NCBI GenBank assembly: GCA_022818135.1
Contig: JAFMSR010000007.1
Location: forward strand, 22,980,846 to 23,044,845
Direction of reading: 5' to 3'
Origin: Saxidomus purpurata
Lineage: Eukaryota; Mollusca; Bivalvia; Venerida; Veneridae
DNA length: 64,000 bases
Shown: one piece after another, positions 24,501-35,869 of the stretch
Layout: each line of letters begins with the position of its first letter
How positions within the stretch are numbered: position 1 is the stretch's first letter
Notes under the pieces: model-generated
The model's input: the letters and a program-made list of their open reading frames with translations, nothing else
What the model was told of the DNA's origin: nothing
The model's database searches: none
Made by a program: the position numbers and the translations under genes

Positions 24501-27500
24501 AGTAAAATCTTTAAAAATCTTCTTCTCTGAAACCACAAGGCCTACGGCTTAGATATTTGGCATGTAGCATTGGCTAGTGGACCTCTACCAAGATTGTTCA
24601 AATTATGACCCCAGGTCAAAATTGACCCCGCACCGGGGGTCACTTAGTTTTGCATAGGAATATATAGTAAAAACTTTAAAAATCTTCTTCTCTGAAACCA
24701 CAAGGCCTAGAGCTTAGATATTTGGCATGTAGCATTGCCTAGTAGACCTCTTTAAAGTTTGTTCAAATTATGCCCCTGGGTTAAAAATTGACCTTGCCCG
24801 GGAGGGGGAGGATCATTTGTTTTACAAAGGCGTATATAGGAAAACTTATTTGGTATATAACATTATCTAGTGATCTTCCACCAGGCAAGTGGACTTGTAC
24901 CAAGGTGAGCGATATAGGGCCATCTTGGCCCTCTTGTTTAAAAACCATTACCGTTTAGGTGAAATACTTTGTATATGTTACTGATTAAGGCATTTGAAAT
25001 GCACCCTTTTTGCTATAGAAAGACGTGGGTATATTTCATATCAAGCAGAAGTGATTATCAGCGTATTTATGGACTAGCAGACTGCCATTAGTCAAGAGTC
25101 TACCTTAATGTCTTCTAACATTTCACACCATCTCCTTCCTCTGTGCCTCAAAGTTGACATGAGTTTGCATAGAGATTAGTATACCCCCGAAACGAAGTTT
25201 AGGGGGTTATATAGAAGTCACCCGGTGGTTGGTTGGTCGGGTGGGTGGATGGGCGGTCCGTTGCATTCTAGTTTGTCCAGAGCATAACTTGAAAACTGCG
25301 AGTTGGAATTAAATACAACTTCATACAATGGTCAAGCATATTGAGAGAAAGTGCAGTGCATAAGAACCATAACTCCATCTTGACTTATTATAGAGGTATT
25401 GCCCTTTGTTACTTTTCCTTGTCCGGATCATAACTTGAAAACTACTGGTTGGAATTCAATATAATGTCATACAATGGTCTAGCATAATAAAAAAGGTGCA
25501 GTGTACAAGAACCATAACTCTATCTTGACATTACAGAGTTATTGCCAAGAACAATATCTCTATTTTAGTTTTCTTGCAAGGTATTCTGTTTCTACGAGCT
25601 TCCACAGTTTATAAAGCAGTCTTTCGGGGGTATTAATCACATTTAGTGATAGGTCTAGTTTTTGATAGAGATGTTTTTATTTGGACAGACATAATATCTC
25701 GAATATGGGTCATCTGGGGTCAAAATCTAGGTCATGGGTTAAAACATATTAAAACATTGTGTATGCATTTAGAGGCTGCATTTTTCACTGGATTTTCATG
25801 AAGGCTATTCAGTATGATTGCCTTGAAAAAAACTAGGCCGAGTTTGAATATGGGTCATCTGGGGTTAAACAATATGTCACGGGATCAAAAGCATAGAAAA
25901 ACCTTGTGTATGCAATAGAGGTTGCATTTTTCACTGGATCTTCATAGAACCTTTTCAGTATGCTACTCAGACTAACCTTAGTTCATGAACAACTATAAAC
26001 AATTTTGATTGGTGATTATGTAAATCTAAGTGAATAGTAATAATAAGTTGTAAATTTGATCTGTGATATAATACTCATTTGTTAATTCAAACACTCTGTG
26101 ATATATATAATTCTTAGTCAGTTTGATAATGTCGATATTATATGTATTTAATATATTTGTAATTATGTGTATTTTACCTGAATAAAAATCAATCAAACCT
26201 ATTATCGGCAGCGCTCTTTCGGGTACGAATATAAGTATTTACATTCAGGAAAGGTATATGTATTTTCAGTTATAAAATGTACAAAATTCACGGAGAAAAA
26301 TGAAAGAACACGCCTGTCTATCATTTATTCATGATCATAGAAATTATAATAATTCTATGTTGTTAAAAACCTTTGCAACGTTTAAAATAAGTTTATACTT
26401 ACAAACGAAGATTTACCTTTCAATACCGAATGAAGAAATGAACGCGATCTAATAATCCTACTGGTAAACTGGCCAGAATAACGTCATAGAGAAGCAGAAA
26501 TTTGTAGTAATCATTCACAAAGTTAGTAGACTTACTAAATTAGTTATGTAAGAATTGGTGATACCACGCAACGTCACAGAATCAACTAATAGAAATTCAC
26601 GGACATCTGTATCACCATTTCTATGAATATCGTACTTTAATTTTTGCCTGTTTTCTATTTAGCAGTTTGTTTAATGAAATCGGCTTCGCAATATGTAAAG
26701 TATCTTTAAGTATCAACTAGTTGTCAGTATGCATGTTAAGTTAAAAAAAGCTTTCAATTAATATATTTATTACATTTAACAGGATTTCAGAGAAAGTTGG
26801 TCAGCGTATACAGGGAACGCGCAATAACGGTATCTGCGTTACCCCTCCAGCCAGAAAAATTCCAGAGAAATGTCGAAGATATGTACGTTCCCCCATGGAT
26901 GACTGTTGAAATAAAAAGCAATGAGAAATCTGGTAACGCTAACGAAATTCCTATATCCATGCATGAACTCTTTAAGACTGAAGAAAGGCTTGCAAAAAAT
27001 ATTTTTATTCTTGGCGAAGCGGGTTCAGGGAAAACAACATTCTGCAAAAGTCTGATTTATTACTGGTGCCTTGCGCATTCCGGACACATATCAAAATCAG
27101 GTGAATCAAACATAATTGAGGAGTTGAGTAAATACGAATTTCTGTTTTATATTGCTCTTCGGCACTATCCAGACAGTAACAGTATAGAGATGATGTTGAG
27201 GGAAATACATCATGATCCTTACCTTACAACTCTTCTGCAAAGGGAATCTGACAAATGTCTAATTCTTCTGGATGGTCTTGATGAGTGGACACCACAAAAT
27301 CAACGTCCGTCACAGTTCCAAACATCTGGACTTCCAGCACGTGATTTGTTCGCGGACTATACCATCATAACAACGTCAAGAGACTGGAAATTCGATACCT
27401 TAAGAATAAGTGACAGCGAAGTAGACAAAAAGATTAAGCTAAAAGGAATAAGTGGCAAGGCAATAATAGATTTGAGTGCAAAAACAGTAGAAAGGCTAAA

Positions 27501-28584
27501 TAAAATTTTCAACAAAAACAAGGTTGCAGAAATGTTTAAAATCTATATCGAGAAAAGCCCCGTAGCGGATGTAAAACACATACCAATGATATTACAACAG
27601 TTAGTATGCCTATGGTTCGACGATAAACTCAATGGAACTTCGAGATGCGCTGTGTACAGTAGCATGCTAGATCTCTTCTTCGATTGGAAAGCCCTGAAGA
27701 TATCAGTGCACAAGGACGTTTTCTCGCCTCCAGTATCTAAGTCTGATTTGCGGCTTCCGGAGTTTTTAAACGATTACATAGCATGTGTAAATAATAGAAA
27801 TATTGTTTATCACTTGTCATATTTGGCGTTTGAAACACTGTTTGGCAGACAAATAGACAGTTGTCTCGCGTTTACCAACTCTACTTTTCAAGATTTGAAC
27901 ATACCAGATAACGTGATAGCATATTATTTGAACACAGGAATCTTATCTGAAGATCAAAGCGCGTGTATGTTTGCAAGCAGACGACAGCCGTCTTCCTTTT
28001 CGTTTGTTCATAAGTCATTGCAAGAGTATTTAGCGGCTGTATACGTCGCTATACAGTGCGAGATATTGTCTCAGTCTTCGTGTGAAGTACCAAAATCTGA
28101 TATTGGTAAACATACAGATGATTTGTATCAATTCGTGTCAAAGTACTTTAAAAGTTGTACATCAGTTACAAATATTCTACAACAGTCGAATGTTTTTATT
28201 ATGCTCAGTGGATTAAAACCACTTTTGCTACCATACATAAGTGAATATATCTATAGTATAACAACGTCCGATAATCAAATGATACAGGAAAGAAAACTCT
28301 GTCATGAACATTTCGGTTACTCTGCTTATACCGGGTTACAAATGAGCATTCAGACCTGCATTGAGAGTTGTATTAAGGAAGTTTTATCAAGAGGGATAGA
28401 GGGTCGAAACAGTGTTAACATCGCCGATATCGTAGTTTTTGCATCTGGTGACAAAGCGGCCTTTCTGGAAGGGCAAATGTGTCGATTAAACAGCGTGCTT
28501 TCTTTAAATGTATTTGCGTATAAGCTTAGGCAAGAACAGTATATACAACGCGTGTTTGATCTCTTAAATCATCTTTGTCAATGA
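17957..28584 (+). CDS. HEPN-NACHT (NLR-like) protein, copy 1, ends at an in-frame TGA
   Basis: The coding join is 17957-18502, 18847-19005, 19822-20394, 22823-22898 and 26783-28584, giving 1051 residues. Order of parts: Cys-rich CXorf38/DZIP3-like N-terminus (1-182), helix with the HEPN motif RNDIVH (from residue 187), charged repeat coil (236-426), then NACHT with P-loop GEAGSGKTT, Walker B LLDGLDEW, TSRDW sensor and FVHKSLQEYLAA. All introns are GT-AG and match copy 2 in phase. The protein stops before the LRR-like tail because codon 1052 is TGA. By analogy with animal NLRs it is probably a cytosolic sensor NTPase, and the HEPN motif suggests RNA binding or cleavage. Both roles are inference. 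It could be a truncated working form or a young pseudogene. Confidence 0.8.
18847..19005 (+). CDS. Copy 1 coding exon 2: HEPN catalytic helix
   Basis: 53 codons between ACAG and GTTTGT, phase 0 on both sides. It opens VLRYRNDIVHS, with R-N-x3-H as in HEPN ribonucleases, followed by a second amphipathic helix (DDMISLLEDGKALLN). Intron 1 before it is only 344 bp, against 4741 bp in copy 2. Confidence 0.85.
19190..19790. repeat. Unit-1-specific insertion in intron 2
   Basis: Intron 2 of copy 1 (19006-19821) contains about 600 bp missing from copy 2 (50504-50701), between 'tactaattca' and the shared 'gtcggtcttttcag'-like end. It is probably a mobile element, but I could not define its termini. 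Confidence 0.45.
19822..20394 (+). CDS. Copy 1 coding exon 3: repeat coiled coil
   Basis: 191 codons between TTTTCAG and GTAAGT, phase 0. The exon is very rich in K, E, D and Q. Three imperfect repeats of about 41-44 residues each start GK-x-V (GKEVKED, GKRVEKD, GKQVEDS). This predicts a long amphipathic helical rod linking HEPN to NACHT, perhaps for oligomerisation. A longer frame past the donor is intronic read-through. Confidence 0.85.
20675..20766 (+). repeat. tRNA-derived SINE in intron 3 (copy 1)
   Basis: The tRNA-like head (GGTGGC...AACGC) and a worn B box (GGTTTGAGTACC) match 51531-51620 in copy 2, where the B box is intact (GGTTCGAATCCC). It was therefore present before the duplication. 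Confidence 0.6.
21290..21410. repeat. Hairpin repeat in intron 3 (copy 1)
   Basis: 'atatattaccc' and 'gggtaatatat' arms face each other around 'cgcctcgacataatatcacc'. The same structure is at 52355-52470 in copy 2. It is a small MITE or stem-loop shared by both genes. Confidence 0.55.
21770..22240. repeat. Unit-1-specific insertion in intron 3
   Basis: Between 'aaaacgatatat' and 'gatgaaaaaggac', copy 1 has about 460 bp that copy 2 lacks (near 52915). The stretch includes several TGACGTCA-like and 'cacgagtg' inverted motifs. It is a probable MITE of undefined family. Confidence 0.55.
22823..22898 (+). CDS. Copy 1 coding exon 4: short linker
   Basis: 76 nt between ACAG and GTTTGT. It reads EQENTRQW...NPDEYVQWKT and ends in phase 1. 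Copy 2 has an exon of identical length at 53500-53575. It joins the coil to the NACHT exon, reconstituting a GGA codon across the intron. Confidence 0.8.
22920..24945 (+). mobile_element. Hairpin-ended repeat element with internal tandem array (intron 4, copy 1)
   Basis: It starts AGCTCACCTGGC-TAC-GCCAGGGTGAGCT, a terminal stem, followed by 'tccgtccgtccg'. It ends with the stem GGGCC-ATCTT-GGCCC and CTCTTGTT. Inside are about nine copies of a roughly 170-190-bp unit ('aaggcctagagcttagatat', 'gacctctaccaagattgttc'). Copy 2 has an empty site near 53590. The 3' stem before a short tail resembles Helitron-like ends, but a stem at both ends is unusual. The class is uncertain and there is no coding capacity. 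Confidence 0.7.
25178..25634 (+). repeat. ATACCCCCGAAA inverted-end repeat (intron 4, copy 1)
   Basis: ATACCCCCGAAA at the left and TTTCGGGGGTAT at the right are perfect inverted ends. Inside, about 170-bp units with 'cataacttgaaaact' are repeated. Copy 2 lacks it. The class is unknown. Confidence 0.5.
25660..26000 (+). repeat. 'Gggtcatctggggtcaaa' repeat (intron 4, copy 1)
   Basis: Units of about 160 bp with 'gggtcatctgggg' and 'aaaaccttgtgtatgcaatagagg'. The larger version in copy 2 is at 53860-54510, and a related stretch is at 41301-41760. The rest of the intron up to 26782 shows nothing further. Confidence 0.6.
26783..28584 (+). CDS. Copy 1 coding exon 5: NACHT NTPase up to the in-frame stop
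   Basis: The acceptor AACAG precedes GATTTCAG, and the phase matches exon 4. The NACHT core runs from the P-loop GEAGSGKTT through LLDGLDEW, TTSRDW and a P-M-I-L-Q-Q segment to FVHKSLQEYLAA, the usual end of an NLR nucleotide-binding module. Helical sequence follows to NHLCQ and TGA (28582-28584). Relative to copy 2 there is a 6-bp loss next to the stop, and a Trp codon became TGA. Confidence 0.88.
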
Positions 28585-29475
28585 AACAGTCTTCAGTCAA
28601 TCAAATATAACAGCATAAATTCACATGTAGGTATTGCAAAGATTGATGAGAAGATAATTGAACTTGTTGTTAAACAATCTTCAAGGCTACAAGACGTTTG
28701 TCTGCAATGTGGAAGTCAGCAAATAGTGCATTCACTTATAGAGAATTTGTCTCTTTTGCATCATTTGACCTCGTTGCAAATAACAAATTTCATATTCGGC
28801 ATCTCAATTTCACATTTGTCATGTACGTCACTGTGTGAATTTCTCGAGCAGAGTACTCAGTTACAGCAGATACGACTTTATGTAAAGTGTGACATGGGAG
28901 ACGTACACTTGATAGACTTGACAAAAAGCAGGAACCTTCAGTACATTAATGTACGTAATAGTAGCATCTACGTGACACATTTCAGTTCTGATAACATAGA
29001 AAACTGTACCTTAGATACACTAAATATTGATATATTCAAACCGTCGTGTGGTTCTTTGCATAATGCATGTAATTTAAAAATCCTTTCACTTACGTGTAGT
29101 GACATGATTACGAAAGACATTGCTGTAACTGAGAATCTGATCAGACTGTTACCATCATTGATCAGTCTAAATACTCTGGACTTAGGATATCTTCTTATTA
29201 CTGACACTCTTATTACACGTCCATCTGATATGAAACATCTGAAATTAATAAAGCTTCTGGCTGTCACAATGAGCTTATCGACATGGCAAAAGTTTATCGA
29301 CAGTCTTCCTGCACTGCCGCAAGCTGTTCAAGTGACAGTAATGAACTTGAGAATTAACTCATCTGGTGAAAACAGAAGACCACATGCACGACAGTACGTC
29401 AGAGAAAAAACAGAAATCTTCCGAGTGACAAGAGATGACGACACTTCCTTTAAGTTTGTAACAAAGAAAACATAA
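28585..29475 (+). pseudogene. Copy 1 LRR-like C-terminal region beyond the TGA
   Basis: It is in the same frame as the NACHT exon and open for 296 codons to a TAA at 29473-29475, with the same end as copy 2. Length differences from copy 2 are multiples of three (for example a 3-bp loss and an 18-bp gap near 28950). It has irregular leucine-rich segments such as LTSLQITNF and LKLIKLLAV. As written it is not translated from the main start unless the stop is read through or spliced around. Confidence 0.7.
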
Positions 29476-30652
29476 TTTTGAAAATTAAATAAGAAACTAC
29501 CGAGCTACGAACTATCCTTTACGTAATAGTGTATACTATGTAGAGTAATTCTTATTCACTTTCAAAATAATGAAATGACTATCCTGACTGGAAAGGAGAC
29601 GATTATGGGTATATCAAAAGTTATACAGTTAGAAACAAATAATCGAGACGCTTTTTTCTCATTACTGTGTATGGTACACATGTACTAGCAATTTGTGCTT
29701 ACGTGAATATTGTATTATGGTGGTGCAGCAATCGTAAGCAAAGTCAGTTAATTATTAATGTTAACATGCCCAGGATCACTTTGAATTTACTGATATACAT
29801 GTAGTAACGTAAATTTATCGATAGGATAATGACACAACCATGTTCTATTCAATCTAAAACAGTGTTGACATATGCATTTCTGTCATTATCCTGTTGTTTC
29901 TTCAAGAAAAAGAATTGCAGGAAATATTATTGAAAACAATAATGCGCTATGTAAATTTCTGATATGTACTTATCGATTTAAAAAGCAAAGTTAGAAATGT
30001 TTTGGTACAAATAAAGGTTATTTCTGTCAGTAAGACATCGAGAACTACTTGTAATTATGATCCTGGGACTTTAATACTACATGACGCTGTGTAAATAGGG
30101 TTTACCAGATATTAAAAGACCACGTTTAATGTTCGTATAGTCAATTAAATAGTGAATAGTTTGTACTTGTTTATTCATTTCTGGTTCGGTACATATTTGT
30201 GGTATTTTCTGCAAAAACACGACGAAGAAAAAAACGTACCACTAACATTTTTACCATTTTTAATTCGATTATAATTTTACCTAAATTATACATTCTCGAA
30301 GAGAAAATATAGCATGACGTTTTGCCAGTCTAAAAAATGTTGCCTATAGATATATACCCGGCAACACGTTGTCAATTAGAACACTGGTCGAGTAAGTATT
30401 GCGCAATGTTTTACCAATGATTACGTATTTCCTTATTGCCATGTTAACTCTGCCTTTGCCTTAAAGACTTCGGTCATTATTCTATGGTACTGCACGTCGG
30501 CAAGCTATGATACTGAATGTAAAATTAAAAGTTATCACACTTGTTTGAAATTTGTACATGCATATATCGTGTCAATCTACGTTGCATTCCTACAATACGA
30601 ATGATTCGTCTTTTCGTGACCAGAAATAACTTAAAATAAGACACCACAAAAC
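29476..30652 (+). other. 3' flank of copy 1
   Basis: AATAAA at 30010-30015 is a possible polyadenylation signal, conserved at 58308-58313 in copy 2. The copy of the dispersed repeat family (29771-29925, minus) lies within. There is no other gene. Confidence 0.4.
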
Positions 30653-31810
30653 AAGTCTGTGAAGTTGGCTCGGAGATGGTACATCGACATTAGATCTGTA
30701 TTCCTTCGTACTGCATATCTAGATCGGAGCTCGACATTAGATCTGCATTCAAAGAAATGCAGATCTAGATCGTACATCGACATCAGATCTGCATTCGCGA
30801 ATGCAGATCTAGATCGTACATCAGCATCAGATCTGCATTCGATATTGCAGATCTAGATCGTACATCGACATCAGATCTGCATTCGCAAATGCACATCTAG
30901 ATCGTACATCGACATCAGATCTGCATTTGATATTGCAGATCTAGATCGTAGATCAACTTCATATCTGCAATGTGAATGCAGATCTGATGTTGATGTACGT
31001 TCTAGATGTGCCTTCCCGAATATAGATCTAGATCTTAGATCGACATCAGATCTGCATTCGCGAATGCACATCTAGATCGTACATCGACATCAGATCTGCA
31101 TTCGGAAATGCAGATCTAGATCGTACATCGACATCAGATCTGCATTCAATATTGCAGATATAGATCGTACATCAACATCAGATCTGCAATGTGAATGCTG
31201 ATCTAGATCGTACATCGACATCAGATCTGCATTCGATATTGCAGATCTAGATCGTAGATCAACATCAGATCTGCATTCCCGAATGCACATCTAGATCGTA
31301 CATCGACATTAGACCTGCATTCGGGAATGTACATCTATGTCGTATATCACCATCAGATCGGCATTCAACATTGCAGATCTAGATCGTAGATCAACATCAG
31401 ATCTGCATTCGCGAGTGCAGATCTAGATCGTACATCAACATTAGATCTGCATTCGAAAATGCAGATCTAGAACGTACATCAACATCAGATGTGCATTCTC
31501 GATTGTGGATCTAGATCGTAGATCAACATCAAATCTGAAATCGAGAATGTAAATCTTGATCGTAGATCAACATGAGATCTGCAATCGAAAGAGAGCAGAT
31601 TTAGATCGTATAGATCAACATCAGATCTGCATTCCATACTGCAGATCTAGATCGTACATCAACATCAGATCTGCATTCGATACTGCAGATCTAGATCGTA
31701 GATCAATATAGATCTGCATTCGATACTGCGGATCTAGATCGTACATCAACATCAGATCTGCATTCGATAATGCAGATCTAGATCGTACATCAACATTAGA
31801 TATGCATACG
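30653..31810 (-). repeat. Left arm of FB5: palindromic array
   Basis: About 20 units of roughly 50-60 bp alternate GATCTAGATC with a centre such as GCATTCGCGAATGC or GCATTCGATATTGC, separated by 'gtacatcgacatc'. Each unit is nearly a perfect palindrome, and the array is inverted relative to 35870-37299. Confidence 0.85.
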
Positions 31811-32339
31811 GAAGAACTAAGGATGTTGTTAGCTAATCCTTTAAATGTTACTGTGATCTCAGTACACTTCTATACATGTTTTACCGCCACAATACAGGAT
31901 GGATCGAACCCGGAACACGCAATGTTCTGAAACTCGACACTCTAATATACTAGGTATGTGCGGGCGGACGGACAGAATTACATACATACGGATTGTTATG
32001 CATATCGTCACAAAATGTTTGGCCATGCGTTCAGCAGAATATTTTCTAAAATATATATTACTATAAAATTGTGATTCTAGCACAAGCAAACAACCATGCT
32101 GCTTCAATACTGTTTTATATACAAAAGATCGCGTAATATATAAATAGTTTCAGTAAAACTATTATTTCGACACTATGGCAATTAATCCCTGCAACTTAAC
32201 TTCATTTCGAATAGTCACATGATTGTTTACCCGCAAGGGGAGAGGGGTTTACATTTGAAGGTGCCAACAATAAGATCTTTTGAAATGATTATGTGACGGT
32301 TACGGACTTTATTATGAAAAAGGGGAGAAAATATGTTGG

Positions 32340-32413
32340 CGGCCGGATAGCTCAGTCGGCAGAGGATTCGCCCTGTAAGCGAAGGGTCACGGGTTCGAGT
32401 CCCGGTCAGGCTG
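32340..32413 (+). repeat. tRNA-Thr-like SINE head (pol III boxes), not a working tRNA
   Basis: The A box TAGCTCAGTCGG and B box GGTTCGAGTCC are perfect. The anticodon stem TTCGC/GCGAA pairs around CCTGTAA, giving a UGU-like anticodon, but position 33 is C and not U. The D stem and acceptor stem each have a mismatch. It is more likely a retroposed, SINE-type copy than a functional tRNA-Thr. Confidence 0.5.
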
Positions 32414-32679
32414 CACATTTTTTTCACCCTATGACAATTATGTGCAAGTGGCATCTGCACGATACATTAGGATACATTGAAGACTCCGTTGGAATTCTGC
32501 AGATGTTAGGTACCTAAAACCAAATAAAAAAATGCGCTCTCTTTGCCCGAGAAGTAATTTATCCCATGTCCGTTGTATTGCTGAGAAATCTAGACTATGG
32601 TGGCAAAATATTCTAAAAGAAAACGCCTGCATTTAATATAAGAAATACTCCTTTAGATCTAAAATACAACTTGTGTCCT

Positions 32680-33350
32680 CCTTGCGTCTGCGTCCGGCCC
32701 TCCAGAAGGAATAAAACTCTCTGGACCAAAGTACATGTATATCATAATATTCCAAACTACATTCAGACCATGTTTTATGGAAATACAACAAGTAATTTTC
32801 GAGTTGAAGAACGGACAAACTTTTCAAGTTTCATGCCCCCTGTAACCTTGACCTTTGACATTATGACCTCAAATTGTAATGTGCACAATTACACTCATAC
32901 TGATGTTTCGCACCAAGTTTGACGAAAATCCGAAAATCTAACAAGGGCTTTGGAGATGAAGAGCAGACAAGATTTTCAAGTTTCAGACCCCTGTGACGTT
33001 GACATTTGACTACATGACCCCAACTTACAATATGTTTAACGAAACTTCATACTGGTGTTTCCAACCAAGATCAATAAAAAAATCCAACGAACGTTTTGAA
33101 AATAAAGGTTAAACAAACTTTTCAATGTTCATGCCCCACTGACCTTTAACCATTTGAACCCTAATTACAATATGCACAACTAGACTTCATACTGATGCTT
33201 CGCACTAAGTTTGATGATAATCCAGTCAGGGGATAGGAGATGAAGAGCGCATCATATAAAGTTGACAGATGGGCGGACGGACAAACGGGCGAACATACAG
33301 ACGGAACGGGGAACACAATGTCTCCCGTCTAATGGGGCGAGACATGATGG
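32680..33350 (+). repeat. Dispersed low-identity repeat in the FB5 core
   Basis: Repeated phrases 'ttcaagtttcatgccccctgt', 'gacctttgac' and 'cttcatactgatg' recur about every 110-150 bp, and the stretch ends in a 'gggcggacggac' run. It is typical non-coding repeat DNA. Flanking stretches 31811-32339 and 33800-34825 show nothing clear. Confidence 0.5.
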
Positions 33351-33530
33351 ATTTGAATAAAACTTTGACCAAATATTCATCTCTCCGAGATGATGTTCAG
33401 TAGCCATGATTTTGGCATTACAAATTAACTAAAGCTGATTGGTAGAAAAACTCTCAGTTTACAGGCCTTTAGTTTGACCACTTGAACAGATCACTAACTT
33501 CGTGTGCCTTTTATAGAAAACGATGCTGCG

Positions 33531-33794
33531 TACCTCTGTGAGAAAACATCACTGGGTAATATCAATTCCTTCAATGCTCCTGTTTGCGGCGGAGTGTATC
33601 TCTGTGAGAAAACATTACCGGGTAAAATCAATTCCTTCAATGCTCCTGTTTGCGGCGGAGAGTACCTCTGTGAGAAAACATCACCGGGTAATATCAATTC
33701 ATTCAATGCTCCTGTTTGCGACGGAGAGTACCTCTGTGAGAAAACATCACCGGGTAATATCAATTCCATCAATGCTCCTGTTTGCGGCGGAGAG
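33531..33794 (+). repeat. 66-bp minisatellite, four units
   Basis: Exactly 4 x 66 bp. Because 66 is divisible by three, open frames persist on both strands, including a plus-strand 22-residue repeat (YLCEKTSPGNINSFNAPVC). Nothing supports real translation. Confidence 0.85.
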
Positions 33795-34825
33795 TATACC
33801 TTGTTACAAATTCATACCTTCATAGCAGCGTACGTGTCCAAATCCAAATAACGTATTTAAGGCAGTATTTAATCATCGGCACTTGTTTATTAGCCGGACA
33901 ATTCACGGTCGTCTATATTTATATTCGGCTTTCAGTCAAGCCTATAGTTAGGAAAACAATCTTGACGCAACATTAGGTTGATTCAAGTTACAAAAGTTTG
34001 GTACCAAAAGCAATAAATATATCAAAAAAGGTCATACTATTATGATGAATGATACGGTACTTGCGTAGACCAAATAAAAATTGTTATTACAGAATCCTAT
34101 TACAGGATTCTGTGAACTAACCAATCTTTTCAATCAAAGGCTTAGAGCCATCTTAATATAAAATTGGAATACAGAGCTAAACGAATCTTCACGAGCGTCC
34201 ACTTACAAACGTTTTCCTGATATTAGTTTTACAGCGTAACCAAGTAACATAAACGTCTCAAAATTCATATTCTCATTAACTATGCAATGATTATCAGGAC
34301 AAAGATTACTTTCAGAAACGGACATATGAAATTAACAAATCAATTCCCTAGACATGAACGACCTGTTTTATATGAATATACAACACTCGTAATGAAGAAC
34401 TTCACTTCATACTGGAATGTAAAGTTAAAAAAATCCTCAGACGACAGAACAATATAAATATTACCGGAAACATCGAAATAGTCCAAATGTGGTTGAATTG
34501 CCTTCAAATGCTTTAACTGTCTACTTTTGTGTTTAGGGCTTTTGAAAGGAGAAAACCCATTTATGACAGTTCACACTTTTCTGCTCAAATAATAAAGTAC
34601 TACAATGTTCATATAACATGATTATTGACTATCTTTCGGCGACGGATGCAAATAAATAGTTTCATGTACAGGCATTAAAGAATAGTTCGTGTTGTCAATC
34701 ATTCAATGACTTTTTACTGTTCTCGTTGACAATCCATCTGCTATAATTTTAGAGCTCTGACAATATGTATTGATTATTGTAATTTACGTGAAGTTAGCTC
34801 AACAAGCGGTAAATGACATTTTGAA

Positions 34826-35290
34826 TATCGTGCCAGCGCCACATGCGACATTTGACATTCAAAATCTACAAAAATGCTGATGTTTGAATGTCGTGCCAGC
34901 GCGACATACGACATTCGATATACGACATTCGACAATCAAAATTTGGATGCCGTGCCAGCACAACATACGACATTCGACATTCGACATTCAAGCTCTACAA
35001 AACTGCTAAAGTTTGAATGTCGTGCAAGCGCGACATACGACATACGACATTCAAAATCTACAAAAATGCTAAAATTTGAATGTCGTGCCAGCGCGGCATT
35101 CGAAATTCAAATTTGAATTGTCGACTTGTTACAACGACTAATACGACATTTGACATTCAGAATTTGAATGTCATGCCAGCGCGACATACGACATTCGATA
35201 TTCAAAATCTTAAAACATTCTAAAGTTTGAATGTCGTGCCAGCGCGGCATTCGAAATTCAAATTTGAATTGTTGACTTGATACAACATCT
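34826..35290. repeat. Self-complementary minisatellite 'GTCGTGCCAGCGCGACAT'
   Basis: Six or so units with 'gaatgtcgtgccagcgcgac', 'atacgacattcga' and 'aaaatctacaaaaatgcta'. The GTCG...CGAC parts of each unit pair with each other, so this is another array of small stem-loops. Confidence 0.75.
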
Positions 35291-35660
35291 AGTTGCCTAA
35301 TATGTTTACGTTGCACGGACGTATGGGTGTGTAACCTTTTGTTCAATAAACTATCTTTCTAAACGCAGTAGATCTACTTCATATTGATAAAGAGAATAAT
35401 AATATCTCTCCCGAGTTCCCGCGAAATTGTTATCCGAAGTGACGGATATTTCCATCTGAACCAAGTATCTCACAGTAGAAACTTTTTCTTGCATACTGTC
35501 TTGCATTTTAAAATAGATATTTAAATACAAATTTATCGAAATGATGCATTTTAATATAAAAACAAACGTTATTCAGATGCTGTGTTTGGGAAAGTGACGC
35601 CACATTGTTTATAACGTTACGTCACAAGTAATTCACGCGAGTCGTCTAACATGAGGGGTA

Positions 35661-35805
35661 AAAACTGCAGCTATCCCCATCTAGTATGCAAGAAGAGATT
35701 TTCCAGCAGTGGTTAAAACTGCAGATATCCCCATCTGGTATGCAAGAAGAGATTTTCCAGCAATGGTAAAAACTGCAAATATCCCCATCTGGTGCAAGAA
35801 AAGTT
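35661..35805 (+). repeat. 53-bp tandem repeat, three units
   Basis: Three copies of 'aaactgcagatatccccatc...agagattttccagca', spaced 53 bp, the last one truncated. Confidence 0.75.
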
Positions 35806-35869
35806 CCGCCCAACAACGACATGCGTACAGAAACAGATATATTAAGCGCGCTTGTACATGTATTCATGC

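Noticed and set aside
26797..26799. TTG as the start of the NACHT frame
   Set aside because: The frame is open upstream to the acceptor at 26782 and joins exon 4 in phase, so this codon is an internal Leu, not a start.
28582..28584. TGA as selenocysteine codon
   Set aside because: The paralogue has ordinary residues here, not Cys, and no selenocysteine-insertion stem was noticed downstream. A nonsense change is simpler.
33504..33851. 115-codon Cys-containing repeat protein
   Set aside because: It spans exactly the 66-bp minisatellite, frames are open on both strands, and there is no start context, signal peptide or homologous family.
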